From the NCBI GenBank assembly GCA_023418835.1, contig JAEZYW010000114.1, positions 1 through 11,418 of the forward strand: a stretch of 11,418 nt of DNA, read 5' to 3'. Below are positions 6,102 to 11,418 of the stretch, piece by piece. Both the position numbers and the translations under genes were made by a program. Within the stretch, counting starts at the first letter, position 1. Each line of letters begins with the position of its first letter. The stretch comes from Bacillota bacterium (GTDB taxonomy: Bacteria; Bacillota; Clostridia; Tissierellales; Peptoniphilaceae). The notes beneath the pieces were generated by a model that was not told the DNA's origin, searched no databases, and saw only the letters and a list, made by a program, of their open reading frames with translations.

Positions 6102-7496
6102 TTACTTTTGAACCGCTTTTTTCTTGCTTAAATAGTATGCCACTTGATAATATTTGAAATCGTATCCTTTTTCTTCCAATTCTTTAGAAATTTTTCGAGG
6201 TCCCAAACCTCTTTTATTTAAATCTTCTATTATTTTATACATTTCTTCCTCCCCATTTTCTTTAATAGTTTCAATTTGAGAAATTTCAAAAGGAAGATGA
6301 CTCGTCTTCACAGTCACTGTTATTGCACTTTCTCCTTCTAAATCTGAAATCAAAGGGGATGCTTGGTCAATGGAATAATTTATAACATCTCTAAACTGTC
6401 TAATGTTTCTCGGATATTTTCCGTTTAAAACCAACTCCCTAGCCTCTTTGGAAAATAAAACCTTATAGTCAATTCCCTGATGCTTCTCCACACCTTCTTC
6501 GTATTTATTTATAAAATAATTGAAGAGTTTTTCTTTTTCCTTTTCGCTTCTTTCGTCTAGAGGGGGAAGATATAATTCGTATTGGGCAAGCCTTTGGTAA
6601 AGTTCAGGTAGGAGTTCATTTTTTAAATTCTTTGTAGAAGCGGCTATTATAATGACGTCTACGGAAATCTCCTTTGCTCCCCCAATTCTTCTAAACCTTC
6701 CCGTTTCTATTGCGGTCAATAAGATAGACTGATAATTTCCCAATTCGTGGGCTTCGTCTAAAAATAATATTCCTCCATTTGCCCTTTCCAAAAGTCCCTT
6801 CTTTTCTGTAGCTCCAGTAAAGGAACCTTCTTCACTTCCAAAAATCTCCAACGCTGCGATGTCTGAATTTGTAAACTGCCCGCAGTTGACTTCAATAAAA
6901 GGAGCGTCCTTATCTAAAGTTCCAACTTCTCTTCCATAATTATAGATTAATTTTGCAAGCATGGTTTTTCCAGTTCCCGAATCTCCAATAATTATGGAAT
7001 GTCTAGGTCCCCCAATGGATCCGATAGTTCTTTTCGCACTTTGCAAGACGTCTTTTAGACTCTCCTTAACCCCAATTAACGAGGAAATATCTTCTTCCGT
7101 CTCAGAAAGATATAGGTGAAGTTGGAGAGCTTGAATCTTTCTATTTAACTCGTCAATCTCCCTTATATCTCTAAACACAGAAAATGCCCCTTCAATTTTT
7201 CCATTTATAACTAAAGGATAAGCGCTTACGATATATCTCTTTTCTCCTACGTAATGAATTTTTTTATCTAACATAGCTTTATTGTTATCTAACACTTGAA
7301 GTAAAATGGCGTCTGGATAAAATTTTGAAATGTGAGTTCCAATCATTTCCTCTGGTTTTACATTTGCGTATTCAGCCGATCTTTTGTTAGAATATATTAT
7401 AATCCCATCGCTATTGACGATATTTATCCCGTCATTTACTACGTCAGAAACTTCTTCCAATATAAAATTTTCTCTTATTGTATCTAAACTAATCAT
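6102..7496 (-). CDS. PAS-domain sigma-54-dependent transcriptional activator with atypical C-terminal HTH
   Basis: A 464-residue cytosolic regulator. A PAS sensor domain spans about residues 12-112, followed by a short helical linker (112-130). The AAA+ domain has Walker A GDSGTGKT at 171-178, sigma-54-contact loop GSFTGA at 224-229, Walker B ILFLDE at 243-248 and the arginine-finger region ELYQRL at 298-303. Some motifs are divergent: sensor I reads ASTKN where ATNRD is usual, sensor II reads YPRNIRQF rather than YPGNVREL, and PPLRER is PPLDER. The C-terminus (about 416-460) is a predicted helix-turn-helix of the form KIIEDLNKRGLGPRKISKEL, not the Fis/TyrR type. The ATG is the only usable start, since an in-frame stop lies seven codons upstream; its ribosome site is weak (GGGG, 7504-7507). 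It is divergent from the oxidoreductase operon, whose promoter is sigma-54 type, so it is the likely activator of that operon. The signal sensed by the PAS domain is unknown. Confidence 0.85.
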   Translation of the reverse strand: MISLDTIRENFILEEVSDVVNDGINIVNSDGIIIYSNKRSAEYANVKPEEMIGTHISKFYPDAILLQVLDNNKAMLDKKIHYVGEKRYIVSAYPLVINGKIEGAFSVFRDIREIDELNRKIQALQLHLYLSETEEDISSLIGVKESLKDVLQSAKRTIGSIGGPRHSIIIGDSGTGKTMLAKLIYNYGREVGTLDKDAPFIEVNCGQFTNSDIAALEIFGSEEGSFTGATEKKGLLERANGGILFLDEAHELGNYQSILLTAIETGRFRRIGGAKEISVDVIIIAASTKNLKNELLPELYQRLAQYELYLPPLDERSEKEKEKLFNYFINKYEEGVEKHQGIDYKVLFSKEARELVLNGKYPRNIRQFRDVINYSIDQASPLISDLEGESAITVTVKTSHLPFEISQIETIKENGEEEMYKIIEDLNKRGLGPRKISKELEEKGYDFKYYQVAYYLSKKKAVQK

Positions 7497-7509
7497 TTTT
7501 TCGCCCCAT

Positions 7510-7560
7510 TTATTCTAACACTTTCTTCTACATTCTCTCTTTATTCTAACATTTCTAACA
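7510..7560. repeat. TTCTAACA direct repeats, candidate upstream activating sites
   Basis: Exact copies of TTCTAACA lie at 7513-7520, 7544-7551 and 7553-7560, with a shortened copy TTCTACA at 7526-7532. The two longer copies, TTATTCTAACA, start 31 bases apart, about three helical turns. Relative to the predicted sigma-54 start at 7627 the boxes span about -114 to -67, the normal zone for activator binding. Two boxes also overlap the divergent sigma-A-type promoter of the activator gene, so binding there could repress the activator's own transcription. The link to that activator is inference. Confidence 0.5.
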
Positions 7561-7571
7561 ACGCCTGTCTA
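7543..7571 (-). promoter_or_regulatory. Sigma-A-type promoter of the PAS activator gene
   Basis: On the minus strand TAGACA (7571-7566) and TAGAAT (7548-7543) are separated by exactly 17 bases, and TGT precedes the -10. Each hexamer matches the consensus in 5 of 6 positions. Transcription would begin near 7536, leaving about 40 bases of leader. The -10 and spacer overlap two TTCTAACA boxes. Confidence 0.6.
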
Positions 7572-7599
7572 TCAATTGTGTAACTTTAGCCACTTGATT

Positions 7600-7616
7600 T
7601 TGGCATCGTTATTGCA
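7600..7616 (+). promoter_or_regulatory. Sigma-54 (RpoN) promoter of the oxidoreductase operon
   Basis: TTGGCATCGTTATTGCA fits the sigma-54 consensus, with GG (7602-7603) and GC (7614-7615) exactly 10 bases apart. The GC lies 36 bases before the ATG at 7651, predicting a start near 7627. A sigma-54 activator gene is divergent immediately upstream. A weak overlapping sigma-A reading exists (TTGATT, 17 bases, TATTAT), which could give basal transcription. Confidence 0.87.
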
Positions 7617-7650
7617 TATTATATAAATATAAAATATATGGAGGTACATA

Positions 7651-8229
7651 ATGTCTAAAACATTAGAAATCAGATGGCATGGTAGAGGTGGCCAAGGGGC
7701 TAAAACTGCTTCCCTTTTATTAGCTGATGCAGCCTTTGCTACAGGTAATTATGTTCAGGGTTTTCCTGAGTATGGTCCTGAAAGAATGGGCGCGCCTATC
7801 ACTGCCTACAACAGAATAAGCGATAACCCAATCAGAGTTCATTCAAATATTTACAACCCTGATTATGTAGTAGTTGTAGATCAAACTCTTCTAGAGGCAG
7901 TAGATGTAACAGAAGGCCTAAGTGAAGATGGTGCTATTATAGTAAATAGCGAAAAGAGCCCAGAAGAAATTAGAAAGCATCTTAAAGGATATAAAGGCGA
8001 CGTTTACACAATTGATGCTAGAACTATATCAGAAGATTGCCTGGGTAGATATTTCCCTAACACTCCAATGTTAGCTTCTGTAGTAAAAGTTTCCCAAGTA
8101 ATGGATGATGAAACTTTCATAACAGAGATGGAGAATTCTTTTAAGCACAAATTTGCAAGCAAACCAGAAGTTATAGAAGGAAATATGAACGCACTTAGAA
8201 GATCTCTTGAGGAGGTAAGAAAAGAATGA
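7651..8229 (+). CDS. porC: 2-oxoacid:ferredoxin oxidoreductase, gamma subunit
   Basis: A 192-residue cytosolic subunit of the four-subunit pyruvate/2-oxoacid:ferredoxin oxidoreductase type known from Thermotoga and archaea. The family's opening glycine motif GRGGQG is at residues 11-16 and PEYGPERMGAP at 39-49, both typical of gamma subunits. The complex decarboxylates a 2-oxoacid with CoA, giving acyl-CoA, CO2 and reduced ferredoxin. GGAGG at 7640-7644 supports the start. It is the first gene of the operon and overlaps the delta gene by 4 bases (ATGA), indicating translational coupling. Subunit identity is secure. The preferred oxoacid (pyruvate, 2-oxobutyrate or branched-chain) cannot be fixed from this subunit. 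Confidence 0.9.
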   Translation: MSKTLEIRWHGRGGQGAKTASLLLADAAFATGNYVQGFPEYGPERMGAPITAYNRISDNPIRVHSNIYNPDYVVVVDQTLLEAVDVTEGLSEDGAIIVNSEKSPEEIRKHLKGYKGDVYTIDARTISEDCLGRYFPNTPMLASVVKVSQVMDDETFITEMENSFKHKFASKPEVIEGNMNALRRSLEEVRKE

Positions 8230-8531
8230 AGCACGATTACAAAAAATTACAAGAAGATGTGAGATGGGAAGACATTTCCGAAGGCGGAGCAGTTTATGCT
8301 GAAGGAAATTCCAAACACTTTAAAACTGGTGATTGGAGAACAAAAAGACCTGTATGGATAGAAGAAAAATGTAGACAATGCCTACTTTGTTTCCCTGTGT
8401 GCCCAGACAGCTCTATTCCTCTAGAAGGAGATAAGAGACTGGACTTTAATTTCACACATTGCAAAGGATGCGGAGTTTGTGCAAAAGTTTGTCCTTTTGA
8501 TGCAATAGATATGGTAACGGAGGAAGATTGA
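8226..8531 (+). CDS. porD: 2-oxoacid:ferredoxin oxidoreductase, delta (ferredoxin) subunit
   Basis: A 101-residue ferredoxin-like subunit with two complete [4Fe-4S] motifs: C49, C52, C55, C59 and C79, C82, C85, C89. These match the CxxCxxCxxxCP pattern twice. The N-terminal 45 residues resemble the extension usual in delta subunits. It carries electrons from the beta-subunit active site to external ferredoxin. The start overlaps the gamma stop codon, with a purine-rich ribosome site (GAGGAGG near 8210) somewhat upstream. The alpha gene begins 3 bases after its stop. Confidence 0.92.
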   Translation: MKHDYKKLQEDVRWEDISEGGAVYAEGNSKHFKTGDWRTKRPVWIEEKCRQCLLCFPVCPDSSIPLEGDKRLDFNFTHCKGCGVCAKVCPFDAIDMVTEED

Positions 8532-8534
8532 GAT

Positions 8535-9725
8535 ATGACAATTAGAGAAAGATTATCAGGAAACGAAGCGGTTTCAATCGCTATTAAACAAATAAATCCA
8601 GATGTAATGCCAGCTTTCCCAATTACTCCATCCACTGAGATACCACAATTTGTATCCAGCTATGTAGCAAATGGAGAAATCGACACAGAATTTGTAGCTG
8701 TGGAAAGTGAACACAGCGCCATGAGTGCTGCAATAGGTTCTTGTGCAGCAGGAGCTAGATCTGTAACTGCTACTAGTTCTGCAGGACTTGCATTTATGTG
8801 GGAAGCTTTATACTTAGCAGCATCAAAAAGACTTCCTGTGACTTTGGCAGTTGTAAATAGAGCCCTTTCAGGTCCTATTAACATCAATGCCGACCATTCA
8901 GACAGTATGGGAGCTAGAGATTCAGGATGGATTCAACTTTATTCTGAAAATGGACAAGAAGCATATGACAACTACATTCAATCCATAAGAATAGCTGAAC
9001 ATCCAGATGTAATGCTTCCAGTTATGACTTGCCAAGATGGATTTATCACATCTCATGCAGTTGAAAATTTAAATTTAATTGAAACTGATAAAGTTAAAGC
9101 ATTTGTTGGAGAATACGAACCAAAATTCTCTTTATTAAATGAAGAATCTTCACTATCAGTAGGTCCTTACGACACTCAACACTACTATATGGAACATAAA
9201 AAGCAACAATCTGAAGCTATGAAAAATGCAAAAAGAGTAATTTTAGAAGTTGCTGAAGAGTTCGAAAAAATTTCTGGTAGAAAATACGGACTATTTGAAG
9301 AATACAAACTTGACGACGCCGATGTAGCTTTGGTAATTATGAACTCCGCTGCTGGAACTTCCAAAGACGCTATTGACAATATGAGGAAAAAAGGAATCAA
9401 GGCTGGATTGTTAAAACTAAGAGTTTTCAGACCATTCCCTGCTGATGAAATCAAAGAAGCCCTTAAAAATGTAAAAGCTTTAGCAGTTATGGATAGAGCA
9501 GACAGCTTCAGTTCTCAAGGTGGACCAGTTTATCCAGAAGTTATGGCAGCACTTTATCCACTAGATACTAGACCTTTAGCAGTAAACTACATCTATGGTA
9601 TAGGCGGAAGAGACGTTAGAGTTGAAGATATTGAAAAAGTCTTTAACGACTTGGTGGAAATTAAAGATGCCAACGAAGTTACAGACAAATACAGATATTT
9701 AGGACTTAGAGGAGAAGATATATAA
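8535..9725 (+). CDS. porA: 2-oxoacid:ferredoxin oxidoreductase, alpha subunit
   Basis: A 396-residue subunit of normal length for the alpha chain. The pyrimidine-binding TPP domain opens with FPITPST at residues 28-34. ESEHSAMSAAIG at 57-68 supplies the glutamate region that activates TPP, and RDSGWIQ lies at 128-134. The C-terminal half is the transketolase C-terminal-like domain, with LRVFRPFP at 295-302 and GGRDV near the end. It closely resembles POR alpha chains of the Thermotoga type rather than the single-chain PFOR of about 1,170 residues typical of clostridia. The GGAGG at the end of the delta gene (about 8519-8524) acts as its ribosome site. The TAATG junction with the beta gene overlaps by one base. 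Pyruvate is the default substrate; the neighbouring methionine gamma-lyase makes 2-oxobutyrate a serious alternative. Confidence 0.9.
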   Translation: MTIRERLSGNEAVSIAIKQINPDVMPAFPITPSTEIPQFVSSYVANGEIDTEFVAVESEHSAMSAAIGSCAAGARSVTATSSAGLAFMWEALYLAASKRLPVTLAVVNRALSGPININADHSDSMGARDSGWIQLYSENGQEAYDNYIQSIRIAEHPDVMLPVMTCQDGFITSHAVENLNLIETDKVKAFVGEYEPKFSLLNEESSLSVGPYDTQHYYMEHKKQQSEAMKNAKRVILEVAEEFEKISGRKYGLFEEYKLDDADVALVIMNSAAGTSKDAIDNMRKKGIKAGLLKLRVFRPFPADEIKEALKNVKALAVMDRADSFSSQGGPVYPEVMAALYPLDTRPLAVNYIYGIGGRDVRVEDIEKVFNDLVEIKDANEVTDKYRYLGLRGEDI

Positions 9726-10663
9726 TGGCATATAAATTTAAAGAGCAAATGCAAAAGCCTGAAAGATTAGCTGGAGGGCATAGAATGTGCGAAGGCTGCG
9801 GAGCACCCGTAGCAGTAAGAGGTATTTTAAGGGCCCTAGAAGAAGACGAAAAAGCCGTAATCGGTTGTGCTACTGGTTGTCTAGAAGTATCTACATTTAT
9901 GTATCCTTATACCTCTTGGGAAGATTCTTTCATTCACAGTGCTTTCGAAAACGCTTCAGCTACAGTATCAGGAGTTGAATCAGCATACAGAGCGTTAAAG
10001 AAAAAAGGAAAAGTTGAAAAAGATTATAAATTTATCACTTTCGGTGGTGACGGAGGTACTTACGACATCGGATTCCAATCTCTATCAGGAGCTATGGAAA
10101 GAGGTCACGACATGGTTTATGTATGTTACGACAACGGAGCTTACATGAACACTGGTATCCAAAGATCTTCTGCAACTCCAAAATTTGCAGACACAACTAC
10201 TACACCAGTAGGAAAAGAATCTTTAGGAAAAGACCAATTTAAAAAAGATTTGACAAAAGTTATGGTTGCACACAACATTCCTTATGTTGCACAAACTACT
10301 TTATTCAAAAACTTTAAAGACTTACACGAAAAAGCTGACAAATCCCTTCATAAAGAAGGACCAGCATTCCTAAACGTTTTAGCTCCATGTCCAAGGGGAT
10401 GGAGATATTCTTCTGAATTCTTAATGGAAATTTGTAAGTTAGCAGTTGAAACTTGTTACTGGCCACTATTTGAAGTAGAAGATGGAGTTTGGAGACTTTC
10501 TTACAAACCAAAAGAAAAACTTCCAATTGAAGAATTCTTAAGACCACAAGGTAGATTCAGACATCTATTTAGACCTGAAAGACCTGAAATAATTGCTCAA
10601 ATCCAAGAACAAGTGGATAGAGAGTGGGAAGAACTTCTAAGACTTTGTAACGAAATTGACTAG
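9725..10663 (+). CDS. porB: 2-oxoacid:ferredoxin oxidoreductase, beta subunit (TPP and [4Fe-4S])
   Basis: A 312-residue beta chain of standard length. It binds the diphosphate end of TPP through GGDGGTYDIGFQ (107-118) and the YDN at 135-137. Cysteines that would hold the proximal [4Fe-4S] cluster are C22 and C25 (MCEGCGAP), C52 (GCATGCLE) and C222 (APCPRGW); an extra C48 is present. The MNTGIQRSSATP segment (141-152) is typical of pyruvate-type beta subunits. It starts one base inside the alpha stop codon, so it is translationally coupled, and rubredoxin follows 17 bases downstream. Family assignment is firm, while the distinction between POR and VOR-type substrates is tentative. Confidence 0.91.
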   Translation: MAYKFKEQMQKPERLAGGHRMCEGCGAPVAVRGILRALEEDEKAVIGCATGCLEVSTFMYPYTSWEDSFIHSAFENASATVSGVESAYRALKKKGKVEKDYKFITFGGDGGTYDIGFQSLSGAMERGHDMVYVCYDNGAYMNTGIQRSSATPKFADTTTTPVGKESLGKDQFKKDLTKVMVAHNIPYVAQTTLFKNFKDLHEKADKSLHKEGPAFLNVLAPCPRGWRYSSEFLMEICKLAVETCYWPLFEVEDGVWRLSYKPKEKLPIEEFLRPQGRFRHLFRPERPEIIAQIQEQVDREWEELLRLCNEID

Positions 10664-10680
10664 AAATTAGGAGGTAAATT

Positions 10681-10884
10681 ATGACTAAATACGTATGTAA
10701 ACCTTGTGGATATGTGTACGACCCAGAAGTTGGCGATAAAGTAGCAAAAATACCAGCGGGAACTTCTTTTGAACAATTACCAGAAGATTGGGTTTGTCCA
10801 ATGTGTGGAGCTGGAAAGAAACACTTTATGGAAGAAGATCTATGCTACGCACCAAGAACAGAAATTGATAAAGATTGTGATTAA
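10681..10884 (+). CDS. Rubredoxin with a short cysteine-containing C-terminal tail
   Basis: A 67-residue protein. Residues 1-52 are a classic rubredoxin: the single iron is held by C6 and C9 (CKPCG) and C39 and C42 (CPMCG), with YVYDP and EDWVCP in their expected places. It is a small cytosolic one-electron carrier, used in anaerobes for oxygen and superoxide reduction systems and other redox links. It differs from the usual 52-55 residues by a tail of about 14, which adds C55 and C66. AGGAGG at 10669-10674 fixes the start. It is the last gene of the oxidoreductase operon, before a strong terminator, so it is co-transcribed with a ferredoxin-reducing enzyme. Whether it takes electrons from that enzyme directly is unknown. 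Confidence 0.93.
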   Translation: MTKYVCKPCGYVYDPEVGDKVAKIPAGTSFEQLPEDWVCPMCGAGKKHFMEEDLCYAPRTEIDKDCD

Positions 10885-10899
10885 AAAAATCTAAATAAG

Positions 10900-10939
10900 A
10901 AGACACGACGAAACCCTATTGGTAACGTCGTGTCTTTTT
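10900..10939 (+). terminator. Strong terminator between convergent operons
   Basis: AGACACGACG (10901-10910) pairs perfectly with CGTCGTGTCT (10926-10935) and is followed by TTTTT. Inside the 15-base loop, ACC and GGT can add a small inner stem. It lies 16 bases after the rubredoxin stop. On the other strand the hairpin is followed by a T-rich stretch ending in seven T, so it may also stop transcription of the convergent dipeptidase gene. Confidence 0.9.
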
Positions 10940-10954
10940 AGCTATTAATAAAAC

Positions 10955-11418
10955 TTATTGTCTTTTTTCGTAAGTTCCATATTTTAAAATTTTCTCATCT
11001 TTCATTAGCCATTCCCCTTTTGATATAACCCCATTGAGGTTTAAATCTCGATCCAAAATTAACAAATCTGCATCATAATTTTCTTTTACATGACCTTTAA
11101 TATGACCGATTTTTAAAGAATTTGCAACATTTGATGTGAAAAGGGGCAAAACTTCCTCAAGGGAAAATCCTGAATTGACTAATTTTTTTATCGTCGATAT
11201 TAAGGAGTCAATGGGGGTAACCCCTATTTCTATAAGATTTCCATTTTCGTCGTAATTTGACCAAGAACCAAATCCATCAGAACTAAAACTCAATCTGTCA
11301 AATGGAATTAGCTTTTCTTTAGCCATTTTTAAAATCTCTTCATCTTGGATTTCTGCAGGGATAGAACATGTAAAATCTACATATCCCCCTTTTTTAGCAT
11401 ACTCCAAAGCATCCATAC
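10955..11418 (-). CDS. iadA: Beta-aspartyl (isoaspartyl) dipeptidase, C-terminal part, cut by window edge
   Basis: About 154 codons of the 3' end are visible; the gene enters from the right edge, and the first visible ATG (11416) is probably internal, since the family is about 390 residues long. The enzyme is an amidohydrolase-fold metallopeptidase that cleaves isoaspartyl dipeptides from damaged or dietary protein. Visible hallmarks are RLSFSSDGFGSW, whose aspartate corresponds to the catalytic Asp285 of E. coli IadA, then TSNVANSLKIG and the DADLLILD strand common to amidohydrolase C-termini. The metal-binding histidines and lysine lie outside the window. It converges on the oxidoreductase operon and shares its terminator. 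The stop codon at 10955 gives a normal C-terminus for the family. Confidence 0.85.
   Translation of the reverse strand, partial: MDALEYAKKGGYVDFTCSIPAEIQDEEILKMAKEKLIPFDRLSFSSDGFGSWSNYDENGNLIEIGVTPIDSLISTIKKLVNSGFSLEEVLPLFTSNVANSLKIGHIKGHVKENYDADLLILDRDLNLNGVISKGEWLMKDEKILKYGTYEKRQ

Noticed and set aside
7509..7520. Second sigma-A promoter for the PAS activator from the other copy of TGTTAGAATAA
   Set aside because: The hexamer 17 bases upstream is AGAGAG, unlike a -35. The copy is better explained as part of the repeat array.

Overview
The window looks like the chromosome of a low-GC, obligately anaerobic, amino-acid-fermenting Gram-positive bacterium (Bacillota, perhaps a Peptoniphilus/Tissierella-like lineage; the exact taxon is inference). 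The pointers are AT-rich DNA with AGA/AAA-rich codons, strong GGAGG ribosome sites, a four-subunit 2-oxoacid:ferredoxin oxidoreductase, rubredoxin, methionine gamma-lyase, isoaspartyl dipeptidase and two sigma-54 activators. There is no rRNA, tRNA, CRISPR or phage signal, and no gene-free stretch longer than about 220 bases.

Layout, left to right. 1-130: left end of an IS3/IS150-type insertion sequence reading off the left edge, with a hairpin over its transposase ribosome site. 236-1570 (-): an NhaC-family transporter with its own sigma-A-type promoter. 1684-1716: terminator of the next operon. 1741-5878 (-): a three-gene operon transcribed as TyrR-like sigma-54 activator, second NhaC-family transporter, methionine gamma-lyase. 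It starts from a near-consensus sigma-54 promoter at 5913-5929. 6102-7496 (-): a second sigma-54 activator (PAS, AAA+, unusual C-terminal helix-turn-helix) with a sigma-A-type promoter. 7500-7650: divergent control region with TTCTAACA repeats and a second sigma-54 promoter. 7651-10884 (+): operon for the gamma, delta, alpha and beta subunits of a 2-oxoacid:ferredoxin oxidoreductase, plus rubredoxin. It ends in a strong hairpin terminator at 10900-10939. 10955-11418 (-): the C-terminal part of an isoaspartyl dipeptidase.

How the genes may work together (inference): the NhaC-like carrier imports an amino acid, plausibly methionine. Methionine gamma-lyase cleaves it to methanethiol, ammonia and 2-oxobutyrate. 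The ferredoxin oxidoreductase could turn 2-oxobutyrate into propionyl-CoA, CO2 and reduced ferredoxin, and rubredoxin could take part in the electron handling. The two sigma-54 promoters match at 20 of 25 positions, and both place the -12 GC exactly 36 bases before the ATG. The two halves therefore look like one catabolic regulon served by two different activators. The TyrR-like activator appears to sit in the operon it would control, which would form a positive feedback loop.
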